From Rhodoferax sp. (lineage in GTDB: Bacteria > Pseudomonadota > Gammaproteobacteria > Burkholderiales > Burkholderiaceae_C), in NCBI GenBank assembly GCA_013791765.1, contig VMTC01000012.1, positions 1 to 64,000 on the forward strand: a DNA stretch of 64,000 bases, written 5' to 3'. The notes below the pieces were generated by a model. That model was not told the origin of the DNA. It ran no database searches and saw only the letters and a program-made list of their open reading frames with translations. A program made the translations under genes and the position numbers. How positions within the stretch are numbered: position 1 is the first letter of the stretch; every line of letters starts with the position of its first letter. Of this stretch, positions 45,570 through 55,273 are shown in pieces.

Positions 45570-48365
45570 TTACCACCCCTTCGAGAGCATCTCTCTCATG
45601 CTCAGCCCATTCAGCACCGAAGCGCAGGTTTCCCAGTCCGCATCCTCCACCTTGCTGTATTTCGCATCAAACGGGTTGCGCGTCGCCGTGCTGCGGTCGA
45701 TGAGTTGATTGGCGGCGGCCTCGTCATTCAGCGCCACTTGCACCCACACATCCTCCAGCGTGTCGGGGATCTGTCCGAACAGGCCGTGAATCGCTTCCAG
45801 TCGGTCGGCCAGCACTTGGTGAACTCGGTCCTCTACCGAATCGCGGTAGCGCAGGTTGGCAATCCAAATTTCATTGCGGGCTTGGCCAATGCGCTGGATA
45901 CGTCCCTTGCGTTGCTCCAGCCGGGTCGGGTTCCAAGGCAAGTCAATATTGATGAGTGTGCCCAAGCGTTGCAGGTTTAAGCCTTCCGATGCGGCATCTG
46001 TGCCCAACATCAGCTTGAGGTCTCCCGCACGCACACGGCCTTTGAGCACATTGCGGTCGCAGCGCTGAAACCGGCCATCACGCCAAAAGCCTGAGCGGTT
46101 GCTGCCCGCGTAGAGTCCGATGTCCATGCCTGCAAACTCTGTGCGCTTGGCCATTTCGTCGCCAATCCAGCGCACCGTGTCGTAATACTGCGAGAACAGG
46201 ATGCAGCCCCGTTCCAGCCAGCTCCCAGATACCCCTGGATGGGTTCCGCGCAAATAGCCAATCAGCGCCTCCAGCTTGGGGTCGTTGTTGCCACCTTGCT
46301 TGAGCAGGCTCAGGCATCGTCGTAACGAATCAATTTCCTTGTCCGTGAAGTTCTTGAAATCACTGGCCCCCTGCGGTGGCCGCCCCACCTGAATCGGCAC
46401 CTCTTCTTCGACATCATCTTCGTCTTCATCGTCTGGGGCATCTGGCTCCTCGCCCAGAAGCTTGGCAACGGTGCGTCGCCCGGCTTCCATCGAGCTACCC
46501 ATGCGCCGCAACAACAAAGTCTTGAAAAAACCAGCACCTTTAACCCGTTGCTGGAGCAACTGCGAAAACTCCTCTGCCTCCGCATAGGCATCACGCAGGT
46601 AACTACCCAAAACCAGCGCGCCCTCGTTGTCTTCACCAAACAACTTCACTGTCACCTTGGGCAGAAAATAGCCGCCGGTAGCCGGGTTGATGGTCGCCTC
46701 CAAGTAGGCGCGGGTACGGCGCACGATGCAGCGCAGCAGCGGGTTGAAGTTGGCACCGTACTCGGGCAGCAGCCCGTTTTGCAGTTGCACACGCCGAATC
46801 GCCGGAGACAGTTGATCCAAACTCTCGGGGGTAAATTGCCAGCGCGTATCGCTGGCATCCAGGCTGCGGCGTATCCGGTCAAAAGCCGGGTTTTCAAATT
46901 TGGATGGCAAGGGGTCGCGCACGTACTCCCAACCACTGCGCACATCCGCAGTCGGCACCTCAGCGTCGCCAGTCGCAATATCCAGGCAACGGCTGGCCTG
47001 AAACCACTGGCTGGAATGCGTCCAACCACCCAGCACACCATCATTGCCCTGAGACAAGATGTGGAGTAGATCCCACGCCTCTACCGGGTGCAGTTGCACT
47101 GGGGTGGCGGTGGCCAGCAACATGCTTTTGGTCTTGGGACCGATCTCGCGCAAAAAGGCCATCAGCTTGTTGGGTTCGGCACGCTCGTTGACTTCATCAG
47201 CATCCGCATCCACCTTGGGCACCTTACGGCGGCGGGCGCGATGCGCTTCATCCACGATGACGCAGGTGTAGCGACGGCTCAGCAACTGGTTCACCGCCTC
47301 TGACAGACCGCGCACCACCAACCCCTGCGATACCAGTCCAATGCGGCGCGGGCACTTGCCCAGCGACTTGGCTCCATCGGACGGGTATTCCAAGTCGTTC
47401 TCGTCTACCCATGCTTTACCATTCCAGCGGGCAGAGGGCAACGACAGCAACTCCATCAACTCGTCTTGCCACTGTTGCAGCAGTGGCTTGGGTGCCAGCA
47501 CCAAAATCGGCCCGCCATCGGGGTCATCCAGCGCCATCAGCATGGCCGCCATCGCCAGTTGCACCGTCTTGCCCAAGCCAACTTGGTCGGCCAGAACCAG
47601 GCGCGCACCGCCCAGACGGTGACGCTCCAGCGCCAGCCTGGCAAAGTATTTTTGGTGCGGCCACAAGCCCTGATCACGCCGGTACACAGGTGTCTCGACC
47701 GCTGCCGCAGCCGCCACAAGGGTCGGGTCGGCAATCGTTGTCAATTCAGTTGGCTCAATGACAGTGCGGGAAAGAATGCGCTGCACGTCCTGCACAATGA
47801 AGGGACAAACGCTTAAATCCACAGCACGCGGGTCGTTCCACAGTGCATCAAACTCCGCCTGCACCCAGGCTATGGTGTCGGGATCGTTGTCTTCCCACAG
47901 TAGCTCGTAGTTCAGCTTCCAGGCCGACAGGCTCTCATTCACACTGCCCATGAACGAGGTTGCAGTGCCGTCGGCATACCTCAGAACCCCCGCTTTGCCG
48001 TGGATCAGGCCAAACGCCGAATCGGGCAGCACCCGCACCTCCAGCTTTTTGCTGGTCAGCGCCTCGTACAACTTCCGGTAGCGCGGCAGCGCGGCGGGTG
48101 GGGCGTCCTCCGGCTTGCCCGCGCACCAAGAGCGGCGCAGTGCGGCCTGCGCTGCCGCAGCAGTCACCAGGTCTTGCGGGTCCAGGTCTGAATTGCAGAT
48201 GATGCGCACCGGCCCGGCCACGCCGGTAAGCGCCTCGCCCGCGACCTCAAACAGGCTGGACCGAAAGTACCCGGCAATGCGGTCATAGCTGACTGCACCG
48301 TTCAGGCGCTGGGTCAGCACCGACCGGTCAAGGCGATTGAGCCGACTGGAGTGGCGTTGGAGCAT
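45570..48365 (-). CDS. PLD-nuclease/SNF2-type helicase fusion (predicted defence)
   Basis: The 931-residue protein begins with a phospholipase-D-like nuclease domain: HGKAGV at residues 122-127 and GSVNES at 140-145, with one HxK...GSxN motif, so it would act as a dimer. A superfamily 2 helicase follows: Walker A ADQVGLGKT at 259-267, DEAH at 372-375, TATP at 419-422, and motifs V-VI (SEGLNLQRLGTLINIDLPWNPTRLEQRKGRIQRIGQ) near 785-825. An acidic insert lies in between (DAPDDEDEDDVEEE). It is the last gene of the minus-strand module, 12 bases after the DUF1156 methyltransferase gene. The likely role is DNA translocation and cleavage of invading DNA. Confidence 0.88.
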   Translation of the reverse strand: MLQRHSSRLNRLDRSVLTQRLNGAVSYDRIAGYFRSSLFEVAGEALTGVAGPVRIICNSDLDPQDLVTAAAAQAALRRSWCAGKPEDAPPAALPRYRKLYEALTSKKLEVRVLPDSAFGLIHGKAGVLRYADGTATSFMGSVNESLSAWKLNYELLWEDNDPDTIAWVQAEFDALWNDPRAVDLSVCPFIVQDVQRILSRTVIEPTELTTIADPTLVAAAAAVETPVYRRDQGLWPHQKYFARLALERHRLGGARLVLADQVGLGKTVQLAMAAMLMALDDPDGGPILVLAPKPLLQQWQDELMELLSLPSARWNGKAWVDENDLEYPSDGAKSLGKCPRRIGLVSQGLVVRGLSEAVNQLLSRRYTCVIVDEAHRARRRKVPKVDADADEVNERAEPNKLMAFLREIGPKTKSMLLATATPVQLHPVEAWDLLHILSQGNDGVLGGWTHSSQWFQASRCLDIATGDAEVPTADVRSGWEYVRDPLPSKFENPAFDRIRRSLDASDTRWQFTPESLDQLSPAIRRVQLQNGLLPEYGANFNPLLRCIVRRTRAYLEATINPATGGYFLPKVTVKLFGEDNEGALVLGSYLRDAYAEAEEFSQLLQQRVKGAGFFKTLLLRRMGSSMEAGRRTVAKLLGEEPDAPDDEDEDDVEEEVPIQVGRPPQGASDFKNFTDKEIDSLRRCLSLLKQGGNNDPKLEALIGYLRGTHPGVSGSWLERGCILFSQYYDTVRWIGDEMAKRTEFAGMDIGLYAGSNRSGFWRDGRFQRCDRNVLKGRVRAGDLKLMLGTDAASEGLNLQRLGTLINIDLPWNPTRLEQRKGRIQRIGQARNEIWIANLRYRDSVEDRVHQVLADRLEAIHGLFGQIPDTLEDVWVQVALNDEAAANQLIDRSTATRNPFDAKYSKVEDADWETCASVLNGLSMREMLSKGW

Positions 48366-48377
48366 GTGGTGCTTGTA

Positions 48378-51263
48378 TTAGGCGTGGTCGTTACGCAACC
48401 GCCCAGCCAGAATGCGCGCCGCCTCAGAGTCTTCCGCCCACTCCTGCATGCCTTCGGCATTGCCCAGCGCGGCCAGCCATTCCAGCAGGCCGACAAAGCC
48501 TTCGCGCTTGCCCCAGTAACCCTGGCCAAAGGTGTCACGCAGGTATTGGCGGCCTGGCTCGGGGCTGTTGTCGGCAGCGGCGGTTTCGCGCACGGCGAAC
48601 ATCAGGTGGCGCAGCGGCGACGTGGCAAACGGGTGCGGGCCGCTGGCGGACGCCCGGCCCCTGGCGCTGGCTGTGTTTTGTGTACCTAATTGGCCTGTAG
48701 CCCCCGTATCACCTGCGCTGACAGCTATCAAAATAGAAGCAGCTAGGCCGCTGGGTGTGAACATGCGGGCACCGTTGGCCTTGTCGCTTTTGAGCAGGGG
48801 CTTGATGTCGGTCACGCCAAAGCCCCGCGCCAGCTCTTCGTACATGCCCTTGCGGCGCTCGCCCCGGCTCTCGATGTCCAGCGAGCGCAAGTAGTAGCGC
48901 TCCACCAGGCTCAGGTCGCGCCACGAAGCGTCCAGCCCACGGGGAATCAGCGTGTCGCAGGCGATGCCCAGCGCTCGTTCGATCACGGTCTGGAAGTCGC
49001 TCTTTTCGCCCTTGCCGCGCACGGCAAACACTTCGTGCTCTACGTCTTTGCCGTCCAGCGTGCCGTAGTGCGTCAGCACTTTCAGCGCAGCAGCGTATGC
49101 GGCCAACTGGTAGTCGGCATCGTTGAAGTTGGGCTCGCCGCCTTCGTCCAGTACCTGCATGCTGGCAATCTGGCGCTTCACTTCGTCTTCCACCAGCGGG
49201 TACACCTCGTCCAAAAAGCCTGGTTCGTTGGCGGCGCGTTTGCGCAGCACCAGGCAGACGGTGCCTTGGACGTAGTTGCCTTTTTTAATTCCCACCGCAT
49301 CGGTTTCAGTGCTGATGGTCCAGGCAGCCGTGGCTTTGAGCCCTGCCGCCCACAGAATCATGCCCAGGTCGGCCCAAACTGCCGGGTCTTGGTGGGTGAA
49401 CATGACCATCTGCAGACCGTTGTCTGGCATGTGATGGGCCAGGTTTTTGTAAATCTCCACCATTGATCGACGGAAGTCTTCGCCATCACCACGCACCGCC
49501 AGCTCTGCGCGAGCGTCGGGTGTCCATTCTGGAAATGCGTTGGCGAGTTGTTTGTCGTACCAGGCAAGAAAAAAGTCACCGAGCTCGTGGTAATTAACTG
49601 CGTCGGCATAGGGGGGGTCAGTTACCCACAAATCACACTGATCACGTAGATCGCGAGCATCAGCAACTTTTACGCTACTACTCGTTGGCAACCAAACGAG
49701 CGGAGCACCGTCAAGTAAATCAAACGTGGGCGCGATCTTTGTAAATGCACGCCCCGAATAACTTACCAGTGTGTTCAGTGCTTGGTTGTTAAAGGCTTGA
49801 TCGCCCTTCTCATTACTTCCATGCCACATCCAGGCACTTCCCCGCGAATCCCAATTGGCAACTCGCCCCAACCCCAACAAACACCCAACCCGCGCCGCCT
49901 TCGATGTCGCTAACGCTCCTGAGCGCTCTGCGAGCAACCCATGCGTCAGCAACTGCCTCGGCGTAAACAGATGGTGCCAATGCGTCCAGCCACGCTCACG
50001 GATGGGTTGATCGGTGTTGTAGCCACTGACAATTGCCTTGGACGGAATAAACCCCTCGCGCTGCCATTCTGCAAAGCGTTCCCGCAGCAAGGCGAGCACC
50101 TTGGCTTCACGGGCCAAGTCAGCCGCATCGGGCGCGGCATAACGGCGAATTTCTTTGGGCTTGCCGTTCTTAATGATCGTCTTGACCCAGCGGACGCAAT
50201 ACAGCCGCTCCTGAAACACGTCGCCCGAACGCGGCACAACATCATCATTGGTCCAGCGGCGCAAGCCGTCGGTGCCGCGCAGGGCTTCCACGGACCAGGT
50301 GCGGTTGGCATCAAAAGGGTCCACCACGCGGCTGTTTGCCACCGTTGCGCCTTTTTTCTCTTTGTAGAGCTTCAGCTCGGCAGCTGACACCACGGCAATC
50401 TCGGGCTGTAATTGGTCTGAGCCCGCCACCTGCTTCCAGCGCGCCACCACCTTGGATTTCTCGCCAATCAACCAGCTCGGTGCCAGCGGAATGAAGTAGT
50501 CGCAGCCTTCGGGCTTCACTTCCACACAGTACAGGTATGCGTCGGCGCGTTCACCTTGCTCGTTGTGTTCAATGCCCCATTCGGTCACTTGCTGGTTAGC
50601 GGCAGCCAGTGCAGCGGCCTGCACGCGCATCACTTCTTCTTGCACGGCTTGTCCACCGCCCAGCAGATTCAGGCTGGCCCAGGTGAGCAGCCCGGCCACG
50701 GGGTTCAGGTCCGAACCAAAGGCCTCGCAGCCGATACGCGCAGCCTCAAACGGGATAGAGCCACCGCCACAAAAGCTGTCGCCCACACGCGGCGTACGGC
50801 CAAAGGTGCGCTGGCCCAGTTGCTCGATCAGTTCGGACAACTTGGACGCGGACGTGCCCAGGTGGGCATTGATGTCGGCCCACGCTGCCTCGCTGGGGCC
50901 TTCCACGTTTTCGGGTCGGTCGCAGTAAGCGATGCGCTCCGCGTAGGTCATGGCGTCAAACATGGAGCGGCTGGGGCCATCCACCGTACGCCACGGCACG
51001 GATGAAGAAAAGTCTTTGCAGCGCTCCCAAGCGCCCTGGTCATCCATCGTGAGAATTTTGAGAAAAACCTCACGGTCTTTTTTAGCATCGCTGCTCGCGG
51101 GCATGAGCATGCCCAGAATGCTGGCACGCACCAAAATCAAAGGCTTGCGACCCCACCACTTACCCAGGCGGGTGAGCGTTTGCCCGTTGTTGGCCTTGCG
51201 CTCTTTGTAGGCCTCAGCCGACAGGCGGGCGATGGGAAACTGGGTTTCTATGAAGGTGGGCAT
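48378..51263 (-). CDS. DUF1156 adenine-specific DNA methyltransferase (predicted defence)
   Basis: The DUF1156 N-terminus (FPIARLSAEAYKERKANNGQ-like opening, then LGKWWGRKPLILVRASILG) is clear. The SAM motif I is FCGGGSIPFEAARIG at residues 164-178 and the catalytic motif DPPY at 549-552, so an N6-adenine methyltransferase is expected. The ~370 residues between them may hold the target-recognition part. Residues ~843-859 (ILIAVSAGDTGATGQLG) are encoded by an in-frame copy of the ~50-bp family repeat. Length is 961. It probably marks host DNA for the linked nuclease module. Confidence 0.9.
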   Translation of the reverse strand: MPTFIETQFPIARLSAEAYKERKANNGQTLTRLGKWWGRKPLILVRASILGMLMPASSDAKKDREVFLKILTMDDQGAWERCKDFSSSVPWRTVDGPSRSMFDAMTYAERIAYCDRPENVEGPSEAAWADINAHLGTSASKLSELIEQLGQRTFGRTPRVGDSFCGGGSIPFEAARIGCEAFGSDLNPVAGLLTWASLNLLGGGQAVQEEVMRVQAAALAAANQQVTEWGIEHNEQGERADAYLYCVEVKPEGCDYFIPLAPSWLIGEKSKVVARWKQVAGSDQLQPEIAVVSAAELKLYKEKKGATVANSRVVDPFDANRTWSVEALRGTDGLRRWTNDDVVPRSGDVFQERLYCVRWVKTIIKNGKPKEIRRYAAPDAADLAREAKVLALLRERFAEWQREGFIPSKAIVSGYNTDQPIRERGWTHWHHLFTPRQLLTHGLLAERSGALATSKAARVGCLLGLGRVANWDSRGSAWMWHGSNEKGDQAFNNQALNTLVSYSGRAFTKIAPTFDLLDGAPLVWLPTSSSVKVADARDLRDQCDLWVTDPPYADAVNYHELGDFFLAWYDKQLANAFPEWTPDARAELAVRGDGEDFRRSMVEIYKNLAHHMPDNGLQMVMFTHQDPAVWADLGMILWAAGLKATAAWTISTETDAVGIKKGNYVQGTVCLVLRKRAANEPGFLDEVYPLVEDEVKRQIASMQVLDEGGEPNFNDADYQLAAYAAALKVLTHYGTLDGKDVEHEVFAVRGKGEKSDFQTVIERALGIACDTLIPRGLDASWRDLSLVERYYLRSLDIESRGERRKGMYEELARGFGVTDIKPLLKSDKANGARMFTPSGLAASILIAVSAGDTGATGQLGTQNTASARGRASASGPHPFATSPLRHLMFAVRETAAADNSPEPGRQYLRDTFGQGYWGKREGFVGLLEWLAALGNAEGMQEWAEDSEAARILAGRLRNDHA
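48687..48736 (-). repeat. ~50-bp family repeat, copy F, inside the DUF1156 gene
   Basis: On the plus strand TAATTGGCCTGTAGCCCCCG is followed by CCTGCGCTGACAGCTATCAA, a good match to the family in reverse orientation. It is in frame within the methyltransferase gene, near its 3' end, and the reading frame continues on both sides. Confidence 0.75.
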
Positions 51264-51273
51264 GGACGTTATT

Positions 51274-51326
51274 CAAAAATGATAGCTACTAGCGCAATAT
51301 CCACGAGGGCTAGCTCCGCATTTGGC
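51274..51326 (+). repeat. ~50-bp family repeat, copy G
   Basis: GATAGCTACTAGCGCAATAT followed by CACGAGGGCTAGCTCCGC is close to consensus. It fills the 69-base gap between the DUF3780 stop and the DUF1156 start, so it lies within the presumed defence operon. Confidence 0.75.
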
Positions 51327-51332
51327 ATAAAT

Positions 51333-51971
51333 TCAGAGTGAAAGCGAAAGCTGCGAATGCCCCAGCAGCTCGCGCCGCGCCTTGGGTGACAAGCCATCGC
51401 CTTTGACAAAGGGGTTGTCCGCCAGCGCCGCACGCAGCGCCTTGCGCCAGCCAATACCTTTTTGCATGGCCTGGCCGGTGGTGGCCACCGTCATGGTGAA
51501 AAGCCACCAGCGCTCTTCGGGGGCCAGGGCCTCCCAGTTGTGCAGGGCGTTGGGAATGTCGTCGGGCGAGGCGTCTTCTACCGCCCAGCACAAGATGCAC
51601 AGCTCTTTGCCCAGCGACGGGTGCACCGGCACCGGTTTGGCCGGGTTCTTTTGGAACTTGGCGACGGGCAGGCCATTGGCACGCAGCCGGCGGTTGGCTT
51701 CGTCCCAAAAGGCGGGAGCCAGAGCCAGCCAGCGGTTGCGGTCGATGACCACACGCAGGCTTGGGGCATTGGGCTGGGGCGCTTCGACGGCGCGGGCACC
51801 CAAGTGGTCCAGGTCGTTGCCCCGGTGCTCGGTGATGCAAATCATCTCGCTGGCCGCGCTGCCCTTGGGCACGTCAATCAAAAAACCGTGGCGGGCTTCT
51901 TCGGGTAGAAAGCCTAAGCCCACGACCTTGCGGGTGGACGAGGTAGATGAAGATTTACGTGCTATGGCCAT
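51333..51971 (-). CDS. DUF3780 protein (predicted defence accessory)
   Basis: The 212-residue protein begins with a Ser/Thr/Lys-rich tail and continues KVVGLGFLPEEARHGFLIDVPKG. The middle contains RVVIDRNRWLALAPAFWDEANRRLRANGL and the C-terminal half EERWWLFTMTVATTGQAMQKGIGWRKALRAALADNP. I identify it as DUF3780, a family I recall only from loci with DUF499 and DUF1156 genes. No catalytic motif is visible, so a structural or adaptor role is likely. It lies two bases after DUF499. Confidence 0.82.
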   Translation of the reverse strand: MAIARKSSSTSSTRKVVGLGFLPEEARHGFLIDVPKGSAASEMICITEHRGNDLDHLGARAVEAPQPNAPSLRVVIDRNRWLALAPAFWDEANRRLRANGLPVAKFQKNPAKPVPVHPSLGKELCILCWAVEDASPDDIPNALHNWEALAPEERWWLFTMTVATTGQAMQKGIGWRKALRAALADNPFVKGDGLSPKARRELLGHSQLSLSL

Positions 51972-51973
51972 GC

Positions 51974-54900
51974 TTATTGGCCCGCCGATTGCTGAACTTT
52001 GGCAGTGTTAAAAGGCTGGTTGTTGGCCTTCAGCCAGTCCAGCAGCATTTGCCCGGTGGGAAAGGCCAAACTGCCAATGGCCATGCGCAAGCCCCCGCCG
52101 CTGACAATGTCTTGCAGCTTTTGAGCAATGACCTTCACAGCCACAGCGTCGTAGCCGCTGTCCAGCGCGCCGGAATACTCCACGTTTTGCTGGCCGTCAG
52201 GGCTCTCGGCGGTGAGGCTGATGTCGTGGGCCATGACTGCACCGGCCTGCTCCAGCCGCGTAATGGTGTCCCACACCGCGCTGGCGTCGTCCAGCTTGGT
52301 TTGTTGGGTCCAGCGGGCTGGTGTGGCCAGGTCTATGGGTGGGCGCTCGGCCCCGCCTTTTTGCGGGATGGTGATGCGGATGGCCTCAGAACTGAGGCCG
52401 TATTCGGTGGAAACCGCCATGGCACAGACCACACGGCAATTGGCGGGCACGCGGAATGGCCCGTCATAGGTGGCGGTGCCCACGCTGGTGGGGGATGAGC
52501 CGTCAGTGGTGTAGCGAATGGTGATGCTGTTGGCCTTGGGCAGCGCAAGCAGTTCTACTTCAAAGTGGTCGCCCCGGTTATGCAACTGGTATTTGAGGCG
52601 CAGCTTAGCTGTCCACTCCTTTACCGCGCTGTCTCGCACCATGTCAGCGGGGTCAAAAGCCAGAAAACGGTAACGCAGTGCAGTCGCCTCAAAGCGCGTG
52701 GGCGTGGGCACGGGGGTGGATGCCCTGGTGGGCTCCGCATCGCCCGTTTCAAACACGACCACTGGGGCGTGCAGGGGTTCAATTTTCAAATAGGTGGTGC
52801 CGTCGCCGTCTTCTTGCACGGAGAGTTCTCGCACCACGACTTCGGGCACGGGCGGGGGAAACGGCCCACGGCGAATGTGGTTGCCCTCTTCGCGCCACAG
52901 GCCACGGCGCAGGCAGTCGGCCTTCAGGTCGTCCAAAGCCGAAAGCTTGTGCAGCGGCCAGTTGGTGTTGACCGCAGCTGCTCGCTTGAAGTCCGACCAG
53001 AGCACCACTTTTGTATCCGCCGAGCCAAACAAGCGGGCCTCGGCACGGGTGCGAAAACTGTCGTCGTCGATCTTGGTAGTGAACTTTTGCGCGCCTTCCA
53101 GGGTGTGACGCAAGGTGGCTTCACCACTCTGGTTGCCCGCAAAGGCCAGATCGGTGCCGGTTGCGCGCAGCGCGACATTGATGGACGGGTAAACGATCTG
53201 GTCGAAAGCCTCTTTCAGCGCAGCGGTGAACTGCAGACCCACGCGGTCACGCAGGGCATCCAGGGCACGCCACTGGGGGTCGTCAGAGGGGGTGTTTTCA
53301 GACTTGAGTTCGTCTTCAATGCTTTGCAGGGCGCGGGTCTGGCGGGCGGAGTCGAGCACCTTCTGGAAGGTGTCGCGCGAGCCCGTGAGAAACAGCACGC
53401 GGTTTTTGTACTGCTGCTGCGCCCACCAGGCTTGCCAGTCGGCGGAGATGGGCAGTTGGTTGGCTTGCCCGCCGGGACGGACGATGACCAAGGTTGTTTT
53501 TTCTTGTTCTACTTGCACTTCGTCAGGGGGTGGTAGCACTTTGATGACTTGGTAGCAATCGCGCAGCGAGGCAGAAAAGTACGACTCCAGATGCTCGCGC
53601 AGCATGCGGTCCACCGTCTCGGTATGCAGCGAGAGCGCCATGGAGCGCAGCTTGGCGGCCAGGTTCTGCTGGTTCTTGAAGTACAGGCGGCCATCGGTGG
53701 AGTTGTGCAGATACCAGGCGCGGGTGGCCAGCTTGTCGAGCACATTGGCCTTGAAGGTGGACAGGTCGCGCCCCGGGCGTTGCAAGCAGTCCACCAACTG
53801 GTATTCACGCAGGCCGTGGATGGCACCCGGCGTGGTGGATAGCGAAGCCACCAGGATAAGGCGCGCGGCATCTGACGCATCGGAATTGCCGTTCACCAAG
53901 TCGATCTGCTCTACCTCGGCATCACCAGCGTGAGCGATGTCGTGGGCAATGGCTTCGCTGAGAGACGGATTGATAGTACGAACCTCAGACGCGATTTCGT
54001 CCAGATTCAGGTCAAGGTCGTAGGGGTGAATCAGGTCAATGGTGGCGGCCTTGCCGGAATTCCACAGGTTGGAGACCACCATTTGCATGAGCCGAATCAC
54101 GCCACGGGTTTGCTGGAAGCCTTCGTTTTCCTTGAACTTGCCGACGAGTTCGCGCAGGTCTGGGTGAAACGGGTATGCATCCATCACGCGGTTAAACAGT
54201 GCCTCGGGCGACGTGGTGGTCAAGCCCATTTGCACGGCCTCGCGCAGCGCCTCGCGGTAGGCCTCGGCCACCTTTTTGATCTCGGCCTCGGGTGCCACTT
54301 GCGCGAACAGGCGTTTGCGCAGAATGTGATACAGCTCGTCACCGTTGGGATTGACTGGCGTGATGGGCACGGCAATACGGCGGGACTCTGACGTGATGCC
54401 CTGCACGGCGCGGTTAAAGGCATCTTGCAACTTGGATTGACCGATGCTGAAGTTAGACCCGGCCAAATCAGACAACACCAGGCAGACGTTGTCCATATCA
54501 GCCACGGCAACGAACAGATTGGCCAGTGCAGCGGTGGTGACAACGCCCAAGTCTGCATTGCCGACTGGCACCGCCACTGCGTATTCCAGGTAAGGAGGAA
54601 GTTCATCGAGAAACAGCACCAGCGGCTCGCCGCCCAGCAGTTGCTTCCAGGCTTCGGGGCCAGGGGCACTGAGCAAGGGTGACACGTAGCGGGCAAACTG
54701 ATCTGCTTTGCCAAGTTGTTCGGCGATCGAGCCCCAGATACCACCCGCAGCATCGGTGCTTCTGCCATTGAAACCTGCCACACGGCAAGTGCCAAGGCTG
54801 GGCGCGGGATTCTGGTCGCCCCTAAGTACCTTGTTGCGAAGTGCCGGGTCTCGCGCCAATAAACCCAGCGCAATCATGCTGTGCGTCTTACCGCCCCCCA

Positions 54901-55123
54901 TTGCTTGCGAAAGCAAAAACACCGAAGACCCAGCACCCGAACCACCCAAATGTCGAAACGCCCTGTCCACTAGCGTAAGCATGCCGTGGGTAAAGTAGTT
55001 CTCCTCAAAGAACTCAGGGCCGCTTACCTGCCCTTTGAGGAAGGTATCCAGATTGAGAACAGTTGCGCGGCGGTCAGCGGCATGGACAGACGGACGGGGT
55101 TTGCAAAGGGTGTGGATGCTCAT
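51974..55123 (-). CDS. DUF499 giant AAA+ ATPase (predicted defence)
   Basis: The 1049-residue protein has Walker A as AMGGGKTHS at residues 74-82 and Walker B as LVLFLDELPP near 168-177, both in the N-terminal third, as in DUF499 proteins. The region after residue ~870 (FEVELLALPKANSITIRYTTDGSSPTSVGTATY) is a beta-rich chitobiase/CHB_HEX-like module. It resembles in size and layout the large BrxC/PglY ATPases of BREX, but no sequence identity was measured. It probably drives assembly or remodelling of the module on DNA. Confidence 0.88.
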   Translation of the reverse strand: MSIHTLCKPRPSVHAADRRATVLNLDTFLKGQVSGPEFFEENYFTHGMLTLVDRAFRHLGGSGAGSSVFLLSQAMGGGKTHSMIALGLLARDPALRNKVLRGDQNPAPSLGTCRVAGFNGRSTDAAGGIWGSIAEQLGKADQFARYVSPLLSAPGPEAWKQLLGGEPLVLFLDELPPYLEYAVAVPVGNADLGVVTTAALANLFVAVADMDNVCLVLSDLAGSNFSIGQSKLQDAFNRAVQGITSESRRIAVPITPVNPNGDELYHILRKRLFAQVAPEAEIKKVAEAYREALREAVQMGLTTTSPEALFNRVMDAYPFHPDLRELVGKFKENEGFQQTRGVIRLMQMVVSNLWNSGKAATIDLIHPYDLDLNLDEIASEVRTINPSLSEAIAHDIAHAGDAEVEQIDLVNGNSDASDAARLILVASLSTTPGAIHGLREYQLVDCLQRPGRDLSTFKANVLDKLATRAWYLHNSTDGRLYFKNQQNLAAKLRSMALSLHTETVDRMLREHLESYFSASLRDCYQVIKVLPPPDEVQVEQEKTTLVIVRPGGQANQLPISADWQAWWAQQQYKNRVLFLTGSRDTFQKVLDSARQTRALQSIEDELKSENTPSDDPQWRALDALRDRVGLQFTAALKEAFDQIVYPSINVALRATGTDLAFAGNQSGEATLRHTLEGAQKFTTKIDDDSFRTRAEARLFGSADTKVVLWSDFKRAAAVNTNWPLHKLSALDDLKADCLRRGLWREEGNHIRRGPFPPPVPEVVVRELSVQEDGDGTTYLKIEPLHAPVVVFETGDAEPTRASTPVPTPTRFEATALRYRFLAFDPADMVRDSAVKEWTAKLRLKYQLHNRGDHFEVELLALPKANSITIRYTTDGSSPTSVGTATYDGPFRVPANCRVVCAMAVSTEYGLSSEAIRITIPQKGGAERPPIDLATPARWTQQTKLDDASAVWDTITRLEQAGAVMAHDISLTAESPDGQQNVEYSGALDSGYDAVAVKVIAQKLQDIVSGGGLRMAIGSLAFPTGQMLLDWLKANNQPFNTAKVQQSAGQ

Positions 55124-55273
55124 TTTGGGTTCAGTGTTAGCTCCGTGATTGAGGTATGTTTCAGCGCTTGCATGACTTTACCAACGTCGTCTCTGGTAAC
55201 GCCTGCTTATCTTGAATGGGCCGTGAAATATGGAAATAGAGTTCTTCCAAATTTGAATATCAATCAACCAACG

